Of a stretch of 64,000 nt of DNA, positions 7,990 through 16,312 are shown one piece after another. The position numbers were made by a program, and so were the translations under genes. This stretch comes from Aliisedimentitalea scapharcae (lineage in GTDB: Bacteria; Pseudomonadota; Alphaproteobacteria; Rhodobacterales; Rhodobacteraceae), in assembly GCF_045277565.1 (NCBI RefSeq), contig NZ_CP123584.1, forward strand, positions 1,116,001 through 1,180,000, given 5' to 3'. The notes under the pieces are model-generated. The model worked only from the letters and a program-made list of their open reading frames with translations, was not told the origin of the DNA and did not search any database. Position 1 is the first letter of the stretch. The number at the start of each line of letters is the position of its first letter.

Positions 7990-8072
7990 TCCGCCGTATC
8001 CAACCCATCGCATCGGCCACGCGCCGTGCCAATTGGGCCCTGTCCGCGACGACAGCGCCTTTCACCCCATAG
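7986..8072 (+). CDS. Possible 28-residue coupling peptide before sdhB
   Basis: ATG 7986 overlaps the previous stop (ATGA) and the frame ends in TAG at 8070-8072. That TAG touches the AGGAGG ribosome-binding site of sdhB (8071-8076). The peptide (MIRRIQPIASATRRANW...) is basic and of no recognisable family. The geometry is what a leader that hands ribosomes to sdhB would look like, but a chance open frame of this size is also possible. Confidence 0.3.
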   Translation: MIRRIQPIASATRRANWALSATTAPFTP

Positions 8073-8083
8073 GAGGCTTACCC

Positions 8084-8863
8084 ATGGTGCAATTCTCACT
8101 GCCCAAAAACTCCCGGGTCACCACAGGCAAAACCTGGCCCAAGCCCGAAGGCGCGACCAATGTCCGCAAGTTCCAGATCTATCGCTGGAACCCTGACGAC
8201 GGTCAGAACCCGCGTGTCGATACCTATTTCGTCGACATGGACGAATGTGGCCCGATGGTTCTGGACGCGCTGATCAAGATCAAGAACGAAATCGATCCGA
8301 CCCTGACATTCCGGCGGTCGTGCCGCGAAGGCATCTGTGGCTCCTGTGCGATGAACATCGACGGCATCAACACGCTGGCCTGTATTTACGGGATGGATGA
8401 GATCAAGGGCGATGTGAAAATCTATCCGCTGCCGCATATGCCAGTGGTCAAGGACCTGATCCCGGATCTGACCCATTTCTATGCCCAGCATGCCTCGATC
8501 ATGCCCTGGCTGGAAACCAAGACCAACCGCCCGGCCAAGGAATGGAAACAGTCCATCGAAGACCGCAAGAAGCTGGACGGTCTGTATGAATGCGTGATGT
8601 GCGCGTCCTGTTCGACGTCCTGCCCATCCTACTGGTGGAACGGAGATCGCTATCTTGGGCCCGCCGCGTTGCTGCATGCGTATCGCTGGATTATCGACAG
8701 CCGTGATGAAGCAACGGGCGAGCGTCTGGACGAATTGGAAGATCCGTTCAAGCTGTATCGTTGCCATACAATCATGAATTGCGCCAAGACCTGTCCCAAG
8801 GGTCTGAACCCGGCCAAAGCAATTGCCGAGATCAAGAAAATGATGGTGGAACGCACGGTCTAA
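8084..8863 (+). CDS. sdhB: Succinate dehydrogenase iron-sulfur subunit
   Basis: A 259-residue protein. The [2Fe-2S] domain has CREGICGSCAMN and the later Cys of NTLACI. The C-terminal domain has CVMCASCSTSCPSYWW and CHTIMNCAKTCPKGLNP for the [4Fe-4S] and [3Fe-4S] clusters. It passes electrons from SdhA flavin to quinone. A perfect AGGAGG (8071-8076) sets the ATG at 8084. It is separated from sdhA by two sulfotransferase-like genes. Confidence 0.97.
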   Translation: MVQFSLPKNSRVTTGKTWPKPEGATNVRKFQIYRWNPDDGQNPRVDTYFVDMDECGPMVLDALIKIKNEIDPTLTFRRSCREGICGSCAMNIDGINTLACIYGMDEIKGDVKIYPLPHMPVVKDLIPDLTHFYAQHASIMPWLETKTNRPAKEWKQSIEDRKKLDGLYECVMCASCSTSCPSYWWNGDRYLGPAALLHAYRWIIDSRDEATGERLDELEDPFKLYRCHTIMNCAKTCPKGLNPAKAIAEIKKMMVERTV

Positions 8864-8882
8864 GCCCCCTAAGGTCAGCGGC

Positions 8883-9596
8883 ATGACACCGTTGACCTAT
8901 GCTTTGATACTCGCTTTGTTTGCCGGGCTTGCCATGCCGTTGGGTGGTGTGTTGGCCTGGAGCGAACGGTTCCGCGACAAGCAGATTGAAACCCGGTTTG
9001 TGCACGCCGTCACCGCGTTTGGTGGCGGCGCTTTGCTGTCGGCGATTGCGTTGGTGTTGGTGCCCAAAGGGTCGGAAAACCTCTCGGCGGGCGTGGCAAT
9101 TCCGTTGTTCCTGGCGGGTGGGCTCACCTTTTATGTGGTGGACAAACAGCTCGCGCGGGCAGGGGGCAGCGGCGCATTGGTTTTGGCCATGTTGCTGGAT
9201 TTCCTGCCGGAAGCGATGGCGCTGGGGGCGCTATTGGTGACCGAAGCGGCCACCGCCAAGCTGTTGGCGGCGATGATCTTTTTGCAGAACCTGCCCGAAG
9301 GGTTTGCCGCCTTTCGCGACCTGTGGTCCCGCCCGGGGACGTCGCCTGTCCGGATCCTGCTGTTGTTCGTGATGCTGGCATCGCTGGGGCCGTTGTGTGC
9401 CGGTGTCGGTTTCTTTGTGCTGGCGGATGCGCCGGCCATGCTGGGCGGGATCATGATCTATGCGGCGGGCGGCATCCTGTACCTGTTGTTTCAGGACATC
9501 GCGCCCGAGGCCCAGGTCAAGGGGGCCTGGTCGCCGTCGCTGGGGGCTGTGATGGGGTTTGCTCTTGGGCTGGCGGGGGAGATGGTGATTGGCTAG
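8883..9596 (+). CDS. ZIP-family divalent metal transporter
   Basis: A 237-residue protein with about eight transmembrane helices. LQNLPEGFAAF matches the HNxPEG signature of ZIP helix IV (the His is replaced by Gln here), and MLLDFLPEAMALG and LFQDIAPEAQ are the related acidic motifs in neighbouring helices. Such proteins import zinc, iron or manganese. The odd point is the missing His of HNxPEG, so a divergent ZIP-like permease of unknown substrate is possible. It starts 19 bases after sdhB and may be read through from it. Confidence 0.75.
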   Translation: MTPLTYALILALFAGLAMPLGGVLAWSERFRDKQIETRFVHAVTAFGGGALLSAIALVLVPKGSENLSAGVAIPLFLAGGLTFYVVDKQLARAGGSGALVLAMLLDFLPEAMALGALLVTEAATAKLLAAMIFLQNLPEGFAAFRDLWSRPGTSPVRILLLFVMLASLGPLCAGVGFFVLADAPAMLGGIMIYAAGGILYLLFQDIAPEAQVKGAWSPSLGAVMGFALGLAGEMVIG

Positions 9597-9701
9597 TCAG
9601 CCTTGTGTTTGGCGCATATCCCGGTTGCGTTCTTGATCGGTGCACGGGGGCCCAATCGGGGCTAGATTGATGGTCAGGGAGGGACACATCTGAACGACAG
9701 G

Positions 9702-9860
9702 ATGACGTCCATGACATCTGCACCATCCAAAACCACCGCACAACAGGCGCTGAAGCTGCTGGAACAGGCCTGGGCCTATTATACGCCGATGCCGATACCG
9801 GTCCCACAGACAGAGCAGCCAGAGCAGGCAGATCTGTTTCAATATGCCAACGCGGCCTGA
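9702..9860 (+). CDS. Small conserved-looking protein (52 residues)
   Basis: A short ORF starting ATG 9702 (or ATG 9711) and ending TGA 9860. The peptide contains QALKLLEQAWAYYTP, an amphipathic helix ending in aromatic residues, then a Pro/Gln-rich tail ending ADLFQYANAA. Upstream are GGGAGGGACAC (9677-9687) and ACAGG (9697-9701). Codon choice is strongly GC-biased at third positions, as in neighbouring genes, which supports real coding. I do not recognise a family. Confidence 0.6.
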   Translation: MTSMTSAPSKTTAQQALKLLEQAWAYYTPMPIPVPQTEQPEQADLFQYANAA

Positions 9861-9905
9861 GCCAAACCGGTTGTGGGTCGGACGCCGAGACGGTAGGACG
9901 GGCAC

Positions 9906-10097
9906 ATGCCTGTCCTTCTTCTTGTATTGCTGTTGGGTGTTTTTGCCTATTTCGTCTGGCGCGCGCGCACCACGACCCTGACCCGGGATTGCCGGTGGCG
10001 GCAGGTGTCGCGGGACGGGGCATGGCAGTGCAGTTTTTGCGGGTCCAAGGCGCAGGGAAAAAACATGCCGACGGCGTGCCAGAAGGTCGGGCGGTAG
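9906..10097 (+). CDS. Small membrane-anchored protein with a CxxC knuckle
   Basis: A 63-residue protein: an N-terminal transmembrane helix (PVLLLVLLLGVFAYFVW), then a cytoplasmic or periplasmic tail with RDCRWRQVSRDGAWQCSFCGSKAQG, whose three Cys (one CxxC) could bind zinc or iron. It looks like the small conserved proteins next to the decarboxylase gene in related genomes, but this is memory and not checked. Its function is unknown. Confidence 0.65.
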   Translation: MPVLLLVLLLGVFAYFVWRARTTTLTRDCRWRQVSRDGAWQCSFCGSKAQGKNMPTACQKVGR

Positions 10098-10274
10098 GCA
10101 ATTTTTCCGCAATCCGGAAATTCTTCTTGATCGACTCGGGAATATCTCCGATACGGGCGGCCAAGACGCCAACGCACGCGCCTCTGTCCCAAGGGTCTCG
10201 CCCCCCATGGTTACGTAGCGACGGTAACGTCTCTGATGGAACTGAGCGGTCATATATGGCCGGGTCTTTTGGAG
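10098..10274 (+). ncRNA. Structured leader of the decarboxylase gene, candidate speF RNA element
   Basis: The 177 bases before the decarboxylase start hold no convincing gene but several local inverted repeats: GTTAC-N9-GTAAC (10210-10228), GGTCATATATGGCC (10249-10262), and GC-rich pairs around CGGGCGGCC and GGGTCTCGCCCCCC. Alphaproteobacterial ornithine decarboxylase genes are known to carry the speF leader RNA, so position and gene family fit. I cannot confirm the consensus by eye; a search with the Rfam speF covariance model would decide. Confidence 0.4.
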
Positions 10275-10280
10275 ATGACC

Positions 10281-11462
10281 ATGAACGCCAACGTAGCCGG
10301 GCTGATGGCCCGTGACACCCATTCTGAAACCAATCTGTCCACCCGCCTGTTGCGCCATATCGAACAGACCCGGTTTGAGCGCCCGACGCTGGTGATTGAT
10401 CTGGAGGCTGTGGCGCGCAAATACGCAGCCTTGGCGCAGGGGCTGGGCCGCGCCCGGATCCATTACGCGGTCAAGGCCAATCCGGCACCCGAGATCCTGG
10501 CCGAATTGGTGCGGTTGGGGTCAAATTTTGATGCGGCCAGCCGGGCCGAGATCGAAATGTGCCTGTCAGCGGGGGCACAGCCGGATCAGATCACGTTTGG
10601 CAACACGATCAAACGCCCTTCGGACATTGCATTTGCCCATGATCTGGGGATCACCCATTTTGCGGTGGATGCCGAAGAGGAGCTGGACAAGCTGGCCGAA
10701 CACGCGCCGGGTGCACAGGTCTATCTGCGGCTGATCGTCGAAAGCACCGAGGCAGATTGGCCGCTGAATCGCAAATTCGGCTGTGCTCCGTCCAAGGCGT
10801 TGAAGCTGATGGATTATGCAAGGGCCCAGGGGCTGAGCCCGGTGGGATTGTCGTTCCACGTCGGCTCGCAGACGCGCGAGGCGCGGATGTGGGAGGCGAC
10901 GCTGGCCCAGGTGGCGCAAACCTGGCGCGCGGCACAGGCCGCAGGCCATGAGATGACCCTGCTGAACATCGGTGGCGGCTTTCCGGCCTTTTACGGGGAT
11001 CGGATCGACGCGCCCGAGGATTATGCAAACGCGGTGATGGGGCTGATTCACCGTCATTTCGGCGATGTGCCACAGATCATGGCCGAACCGGGCCGAGGTC
11101 TGGTGGCCGAAGCGGGCGCGATTTCTGCCGAGGTGCTGTTGGTGTCGCGCAAGCATGACAACGACCTGCACCGCTGGGTGTATCTGGACATCGGCATGTT
11201 TTCCGGTCTGGCCGAAGCCATGGGCGAGGCGATCCGCTATCGCATCAGCACCGATCGTGACCACGAGGCCACCGGGTCCTGCATTTTGGCGGGGCCGTCC
11301 TGTGACAGCGCCGATGTGTTGTATGAACGCCAGCCCTATCAATTGCCGGTGGGGCTCAGGTCCGGAGACCGGATCGTGATCCACAGCTGCGGGGCCTATA
11401 CATCGACCTATGCGAGCGTCGGGTTCAATGGCATCCCGCCGCTGGAAGTTGTGGTGATCTGA
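10281..11462 (+). CDS. Ornithine/lysine decarboxylase, fold-type III PLP enzyme
   Basis: A 393-residue protein of the alanine-racemase-fold decarboxylases. YAVKANP holds the PLP lysine, FHVGSQ and NIGGGFP bind the cofactor, EPGRGLVAEAG contacts its phosphate, and GPSCDSADVLYE contains the active-site Cys. These enzymes make putrescine or cadaverine, the start of polyamine synthesis. Start 10281 is chosen since GGAG at 10271-10274 lies at the right distance; the ATG at 10275 is too close. Regulation by the upstream leader is likely. Substrate (ornithine against lysine) is not resolvable by eye. Confidence 0.88.
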   Translation: MNANVAGLMARDTHSETNLSTRLLRHIEQTRFERPTLVIDLEAVARKYAALAQGLGRARIHYAVKANPAPEILAELVRLGSNFDAASRAEIEMCLSAGAQPDQITFGNTIKRPSDIAFAHDLGITHFAVDAEEELDKLAEHAPGAQVYLRLIVESTEADWPLNRKFGCAPSKALKLMDYARAQGLSPVGLSFHVGSQTREARMWEATLAQVAQTWRAAQAAGHEMTLLNIGGGFPAFYGDRIDAPEDYANAVMGLIHRHFGDVPQIMAEPGRGLVAEAGAISAEVLLVSRKHDNDLHRWVYLDIGMFSGLAEAMGEAIRYRISTDRDHEATGSCILAGPSCDSADVLYERQPYQLPVGLRSGDRIVIHSCGAYTSTYASVGFNGIPPLEVVVI

Positions 11463-11559
11463 ACCTGTTCGTCGGACGCGCAATTTGCTTGCCAATTTGC
11501 GCCGGGATTGTTTTGCATGGTCGCAGCACTGTCAAAACAATCTGCAAGGCGTGAGCAAT

Positions 11560-12405
11560 ATGTGTACACCTCCCATGGACGCGGCCGACCGCCGTGCGAT
11601 CAAGCCGGTCATCTGTTACCCGACCGATACGCTGCCGCAACCGGATCTGGATCTGTACCGGGCGGCCCGGGCAACGGCAAAAAAGGTGGACGAGGTTCTG
11701 GCCCCGGCCCGGGATGCGGCCTGTTTCCGGGTGCCTGCGGGCAGCTTTTTCCGGATCACATCGGTCGGGGGGCCGCAGGTGGGCGACCTGAATCTGTGGA
11801 ACGCCCATGATCTGCGTGAACGGTTCTATTCCGGCAAAACCCGGGCGCTGCACGGCACGCATATCACCACGGGGGAACGGATGTGGAGCAGCTTTCCCCA
11901 GCTGCGTCCCATGGCGACCATTATCGACGACACGTTGGGGTGGTATGGGATCGACGAATTCGGTGGATCCGTACATGACGTGATCGGCACCAGATGCGAT
12001 CCCTATACCGGCAATCTGTTGGCCGGCAGCCAATATCACCACTGTTGTCATTCCAATCTGACCCGCGCGCTGGCGGATCATCTGGGGGTGTCGACAGCCG
12101 AAGCTGAACCGCATGTGCATGATGTGCTGAATGTCTTTATGTGCACCGGATTCACGCGGGACACAGGGCAGTATTTCATGAAGGCGTCGCCGGTGCGTCC
12201 GGGGGACTATCTGGAGTTCTTTGCCGAGATTGACCTGATCGGGGGTTTGAGTGCCTGTCCGGGGGGCGATTGCGGATCCGAGCATTCATCGGACACGGCC
12301 GCCTGCCATCCGTTGCTGGTCGAGGTGTTTACGCCGCAGGTCGACAGTCTGACCGGATGGGCACAGCCGGCATTGAATGGCTATGATCGCAGCCACGGGC
12401 GCTAG
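11560..12405 (+). CDS. DUF1989 / urea carboxylase-associated family protein
   Basis: A 281-residue protein. Typical DUF1989 features are AGSFFRITSVGGPQVGDLNLWN, SGKTRALHGTHITTG and FGGSVHDVIGTRCDPY with a following HHCCHSNL stretch; the His and Cys residues suggest a metal site. The family includes proteins linked to urea carboxylase and to nitrogen-compound breakdown; no enzymatic role is firmly set here. The preceding 97 bases are AT-richer and probably carry the promoter. GTG 11551 is an alternative start but leaves no room for an RBS. Confidence 0.78.
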   Translation: MCTPPMDAADRRAIKPVICYPTDTLPQPDLDLYRAARATAKKVDEVLAPARDAACFRVPAGSFFRITSVGGPQVGDLNLWNAHDLRERFYSGKTRALHGTHITTGERMWSSFPQLRPMATIIDDTLGWYGIDEFGGSVHDVIGTRCDPYTGNLLAGSQYHHCCHSNLTRALADHLGVSTAEAEPHVHDVLNVFMCTGFTRDTGQYFMKASPVRPGDYLEFFAEIDLIGGLSACPGGDCGSEHSSDTAACHPLLVEVFTPQVDSLTGWAQPALNGYDRSHGR

Positions 12406-12429
12406 AGCGAGCTACAGTGACAGAGGGGG

Positions 12430-12560
12430 GCAGCGGACTTGCGGTCGGCCCCAGTGGGCTCCGGTCTACAGTGGGCTCCGGTCTTTGGTGTGGCCCCGTC
12501 CACGGTGGGCTCCCGTCCCCCGACCGCGCATCATAGATGCACGATCGGGCGTTGGGCCGG
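12430..12560 (+). repeat. Short direct repeats and a degenerate copy of a dispersed element
   Basis: The gap between the DUF1989 gene and deoD holds GTGGGCTCC repeated three times (around 12448, 12470 and 12505), then GCTCCCGTC, GCATCATAGATGC (12528-12540) and GGGCGTTGGGC. The latter three parts recur in order at 47154-47203 and 63576-63624. A GC-rich hairpin-like run (GCGCGCGTGCGCGCGC) follows at about 12563. The gap lies between convergent genes and may also serve as a bidirectional terminator. Confidence 0.5.
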
Positions 12561-12607
12561 GCAGCGCGCGTGCGCGCGCTGTGGGTGCGCCAAGGGCAGG
12601 GGGCAGA

Positions 12608-13312
12608 TCAGGCGAAAGCCGCGTGAAGTGCGATGTCCACCATGTCGCCAAAGCTGCGTTCGCGGTCTTGCGACGGCATGCTCTCGCCGGTTGTCAGATG
12701 GTCAGAGACCGTGAGAATGGCCAGCGCCCGGCGTCCATAACGGGCGGCAAGCGTGTAGAGTTCGGCGGCCTCCATTTCGACCCCCAAAATGCCGTGACGA
12801 ACCATCTGTTCATTCAGGTCGGGACGTTCGTCGTAAAACACATCTGACGAGTAAATCCCGCCAACATGGGTTGTAACGTCACGATTGCCGGCTGCCGTGA
12901 CAGCGGCCTGCAACAGGGGCCAATTCGCCGACGGCGCGAAATTGAATTCCCTGAATATTCCTGATGACGGCGTATTAATGGAGCTTGCCGTCATTGCGAT
13001 GATGATATCGCGCAATTTCACCGTATCCTGCATGCCGCCACAGGACCCAATTCGGATCAGCGTTTGTACGTCATAATCACGAATTAATTCATTCGCATAT
13101 ATCGACAGGGAGGGCATCCCCATTCCGCTTCCCTGAATTGTGACGCGATGGCCATTCCAGAAACCGGTGAACCCCAACATGCCGCGCACTTCATTGACCA
13201 GTTCGACATCGTTGAGAAAAGTCTCGGCTGCCCATTTCGCGCGATAGGGATCGCCGGGCATCAAAACAGTTTCTGCGATTTGGTCAGGGGCAGCGCCAAT
13301 ATGTATGGTCAT
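12608..13312 (-). CDS. deoD: Purine-nucleoside phosphorylase
   Basis: A 234-residue protein of normal DeoD length. GDPYRAKWAAETF and IRIGSCGGMQ form the phosphate and ribose sites, VEMEAAELY is the ribose-binding Met-Glu motif, and LTVSDHL contains the catalytic Asp for purine N7. It splits purine (deoxy)nucleosides with phosphate for salvage. The middle of the gene (12900-13110) is clearly richer in A and T than its surroundings and uses rarer codons, a mild hint of transfer. The nucleoside-type importer lies 12 kb away. Confidence 0.93.
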   Translation of the reverse strand: MTIHIGAAPDQIAETVLMPGDPYRAKWAAETFLNDVELVNEVRGMLGFTGFWNGHRVTIQGSGMGMPSLSIYANELIRDYDVQTLIRIGSCGGMQDTVKLRDIIIAMTASSINTPSSGIFREFNFAPSANWPLLQAAVTAAGNRDVTTHVGGIYSSDVFYDERPDLNEQMVRHGILGVEMEAAELYTLAARYGRRALAILTVSDHLTTGESMPSQDRERSFGDMVDIALHAAFA

Positions 13313-13334
13313 GGATAAGGGTCCGATCTAGAAA

Positions 13335-13655
13335 TCAGATTTCAAGATCCGATACATCCAACCCTCGCGTCAAGGCCGCATGAATCCACTGAGGTTTGCG
13401 CCCACGACCGGACCAGGTTTCTTCATGGTTGTCGGGGTTGCGATATTTCGGTGCCGCCTTGGCCCGTTTGCCAGCGCCGGTATTTGCGGCCTTGGCAATT
13501 TCTTCAAACGTGAACCCGTGTTCAGCAGCGGCATCTTTTACCGCTTGCAGGGCCGCAGCTTTTTCCCGGACTTCGGCCTCGGCAATTGCAGCGTCAATTT
13601 TTGTGCGCAGCTCGGCAAGCTCGTGGCGCGACATGTTCGACAGATCGACAGACAT
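13335..13655 (-). CDS. hvrA: H-NS family nucleoid protein (HvrA type)
   Basis: A 106-residue protein: an N-terminal coiled-coil (MSRHELAELRTKIDAAIAEAEVREKAAALQ) for oligomerisation, and a C-terminal DNA-binding part with YRNPDNHEETWSGRGRKPQW, the H-NS/HvrA signature (W-S/T-GRGRxPxW). Such proteins bind AT-rich DNA and act as global regulators; in Rhodobacter, HvrA acts on photosynthesis and nitrogen genes. ATG 13655 is chosen for the GGGAG upstream on the minus strand. The gene lies after ecm on the same strand, with a strong hairpin between them. Confidence 0.88.
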   Translation of the reverse strand: MSVDLSNMSRHELAELRTKIDAAIAEAEVREKAAALQAVKDAAAEHGFTFEEIAKAANTGAGKRAKAAPKYRNPDNHEETWSGRGRKPQWIHAALTRGLDVSDLEI

Positions 13656-13676
13656 TGATGACTCCCAATAAATAAT

Positions 13677-13704
13677 GTCATGCGGCCGAAGACGGCCGCA
13701 TGAC
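13677..13704 (-). terminator. 12-bp perfect hairpin between ecm and hvrA
   Basis: GTCATGCGGCCG, 4-base loop, CGGCCGCATGAC: a perfect 12-bp stem. On the minus strand it is followed by ATTATTTATT, so it resembles a rho-independent terminator of ecm with a weak U-tract. Since it lies only 22 bases before the hvrA start, it could equally be a leader structure of hvrA. Confidence 0.65.
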
Positions 13705-13766
13705 GAAGAGTCTGTAAGGCAATTCGTGATGCTAATCAGCAACGAATTTCATTATGCCGCATATTT

Positions 13767-15734
13767 TTATTCTGCTGCAACCGAACCGGGTGTCACCAAG
13801 GTCACTATGTCCGTCATGATTGTATTCAGCTCAAAATCCTTTGGCGTATAGACTTTGGCAACGCCCATTTGCTTTAGCTTTTCGGCGTCTTCATCCGGAA
13901 TAATGCCTCCGACGACAACCGGAGTTGCGCCAAGACCGGCGGCCCGCATCTTGTCCATGACGTCCTGAACCAGGGGCAGGTGGCTGCCCGACAGGATCGA
14001 CAGGCCGACCACATGCGCCTGATCTTCGATGGCGCTGGCGACGATTTCATCGGGGGTCAGGCGGATGCCGTCATAGGAAATATCCATGCCACAGTCGCGG
14101 GCGCGGAAGGCGATCTGTTCGGCCCCATTGGAATGACCGTCCAAACCCGGTTTGGCGACGACGAATTTCAGACGGCGGCCCAGCTGGTCACTGACGGCGT
14201 CCACGGACTGGCGAATGTGGTCCAGCCCTTCGGTCTTGTTCGAGACCGAGCCAGACACACCGGTCGGGCCGCGGTAGGTGCCATAAATCTTGCGCATCTC
14301 TTCGGCCCATTCGCCGGTGGTCACACCCGCCTTGGCGGCCGCGATGGACGGCCGCATGACGTTTGCGCCGGTCCGCGCGGCGTCGCGCAGGGCGACCAGG
14401 GCCGCCTCGACCGCGACATCGTCACGCTGGGACCGCCAGTCGTTCAGGCGGTCGATCTGTTCCTGTTCCGATGCGGGATCGACAACCATGATGCCGCCGT
14501 CTTCGGTCTGGAGCGGCGAGGCTTCGCCTTCGGTCCATTTGTTTACGCCGACCACGATGGTTTCATTGCGTTCGATCCGGTTCAGACGTTCGGCGTTGGA
14601 ATCCACCAGGCGGGATTTCATGTATTCGATCGACGCGACGGCACCGCCCATCGATTCCAGGTTGGCCAATTCGGCGCGGGCACCTTCTTTTAGCTCTTCG
14701 ACCTTGGCATCGACAGCCGGGTTGCCATCAAACAGGTCGCCAAATTCCAACAGGTCGGTTTCATAGGCCAGGATTTGCTGCATCCGCATCGACCACTGTT
14801 GATCCCAGGGGCGGGGCAGGCCCAGGGCTTCGTTCCAGGCCGGCAGCTGCACGGCGCGGGCGCGAGCCTTTTTCGACAGGGTCACGGCCAGCATTTCGAT
14901 CAGGATGCGGTAGACGTTGTTTTCCGGCTGCTGTTCGGTCAACCCGAGCGAATTCACCTGCACCCCATACCGGAAGCGGCGTTGTTTCGGATCGGTGACG
15001 CCATAACGGGTTTCACAGATTTCATCCCAAAGATCGACAAAGGCGCGCATTTTGCACATCTCGGTCACAAAACGGATGCCGGCATTCACAAAGAACGAAA
15101 TCCGCTGCACCACGCCGGGGAAGTCCGCGGCAGGGACACGGGGGCGCAATTCGTCCAGAACCGCCTGAGCCGTGGCCAGAGCAAAGGCCAGTTCCTGTTC
15201 CGGTGTCGCTCCGGCCTCTTGCAGGTGGTAGGAACACACGTTCATCGGGTTCCATTTCGGCACGTTGGTATAGCAGTATTCGGCCACATCCGCGATCATC
15301 TTGAGCGATGGTTTCGGAGGGCAGACATAGGTGCCGCGGCTCAGGTATTCCTTGATCAGGTCGTTCTGAACCGTGCCTTGCAGTTTGGACACGTCAGCGC
15401 CCTGTTCCTCGGCCACGGCGATATACAGCGCCAACAACCACGGCGCGGTGGCATTGATGGTCATCGAGGTGTTCATCTGTTCCAGGGGGATCTGATCGAA
15501 CAGCATGCGCATGTCGCCCAAATGGCCGACGGGCACGCCCACCTTGCCGACTTCGCCGCGCGCGAGCACATGGTCGCTGTCATACCCGGTCTGGGTCGGC
15601 AGGTCGAAGGCCACGGACAGGCCGGTTTGCCCTTTGGCCAGATTGGCGCGATACAGCGCGTTCGATGCCTTTGCGGTGGAGTGACCGGCATAGGTCCGGA
15701 TGAGCCAGGGGCGGTCTTTCTGCGTCTGCGACAT
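13767..15734 (-). CDS. ecm: Ethylmalonyl-CoA mutase (MeaA type)
   Basis: A 655-residue single-chain B12-dependent mutase. The N-terminal TIM barrel begins with GHSTAKASNALYRANLAKGQ and FDLPTQTGYDSDH, and the C-terminal domain has GLDGHSNGAEQI (the DxHxxG cobalamin motif), SILSGSH and VVGGIIPDED. The DLPTQTGYDSDH variant and the fused B12 domain fit Ecm/MeaA and not the longer methylmalonyl-CoA mutase. It turns (2R)-ethylmalonyl-CoA into (2S)-methylsuccinyl-CoA, the step after Ccr, and ccr lies 2 kb away, divergently oriented. Confidence 0.92.
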   Translation of the reverse strand: MSQTQKDRPWLIRTYAGHSTAKASNALYRANLAKGQTGLSVAFDLPTQTGYDSDHVLARGEVGKVGVPVGHLGDMRMLFDQIPLEQMNTSMTINATAPWLLALYIAVAEEQGADVSKLQGTVQNDLIKEYLSRGTYVCPPKPSLKMIADVAEYCYTNVPKWNPMNVCSYHLQEAGATPEQELAFALATAQAVLDELRPRVPAADFPGVVQRISFFVNAGIRFVTEMCKMRAFVDLWDEICETRYGVTDPKQRRFRYGVQVNSLGLTEQQPENNVYRILIEMLAVTLSKKARARAVQLPAWNEALGLPRPWDQQWSMRMQQILAYETDLLEFGDLFDGNPAVDAKVEELKEGARAELANLESMGGAVASIEYMKSRLVDSNAERLNRIERNETIVVGVNKWTEGEASPLQTEDGGIMVVDPASEQEQIDRLNDWRSQRDDVAVEAALVALRDAARTGANVMRPSIAAAKAGVTTGEWAEEMRKIYGTYRGPTGVSGSVSNKTEGLDHIRQSVDAVSDQLGRRLKFVVAKPGLDGHSNGAEQIAFRARDCGMDISYDGIRLTPDEIVASAIEDQAHVVGLSILSGSHLPLVQDVMDKMRAAGLGATPVVVGGIIPDEDAEKLKQMGVAKVYTPKDFELNTIMTDIVTLVTPGSVAAE

Positions 15735-15796
15735 GTACGGGCCTCGTGAATCAGGTTGCGCAACTTTCTTACGTTGAAGCCTGAGTTATTGGAATA

Positions 15797-16249
15797 TTAT
15801 GGCGCTGTCAATTCGCTGCGCTGCGGCGATTTCTTTGCTGCGGCCAGGATCAGGCTCCACCCCAGGATTGCCTGGCCGTGGGCCGAGAGGTTCAAACCCG
15901 ATTGAAACAGCAGCACCTGGCCCAAATCGGACAGGCCAGGCGGGGTTTGCACGACGATTTGCATCGGCAGGCCGCTGATCACCATCAGATAATACAGGTA
16001 ATAGACCTGGGGAGAGAGCCAGACAAACAGCCAAAATGCCGCGATTGCAAAGAGCAGGCGCACCCACAGGGGCGAGAACCGGGTTAGGCGGCGAACGATC
16101 CAGAACCAGCCCGCCCACAGCATCAGCGACAGCATGGCCAAACCGATTTGCCCGCCTATGGAGAGGGTAAAAAAGGAATCGCCATCATACACTGTCGTAT
16201 CACTCCAAGTGTGTTCGTCAGGATACGACCCAGGATTTGCGATGGGCAA
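15797..16249 (-). CDS. Conserved-looking membrane protein between ecm and ccr
   Basis: A 150-residue protein with about three transmembrane helices (IGLAMLSLMLWAGWFWIV, LLFAIAAFWLFVWLS and a C-terminal hydrophobic part). It has a polar start rich in Asp and Ser (SYPDEHTWSDTTVYDGDSFF). I do not recognise a family, though similar small membrane proteins adjoin ecm/ccr in relatives as far as I recall. It is 62 bases upstream of ecm on the same strand, so co-transcription is possible. Confidence 0.7.
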   Translation of the reverse strand: MPIANPGSYPDEHTWSDTTVYDGDSFFTLSIGGQIGLAMLSLMLWAGWFWIVRRLTRFSPLWVRLLFAIAAFWLFVWLSPQVYYLYYLMVISGLPMQIVVQTPPGLSDLGQVLLFQSGLNLSAHGQAILGWSLILAAAKKSPQRSELTAP

Positions 16250-16312
16250 GCAGGCCTGCGTTCACGGTTTAGGCATTTACCAATTGCCCCGTCGCTGCGT
16301 AAATCAATCATT

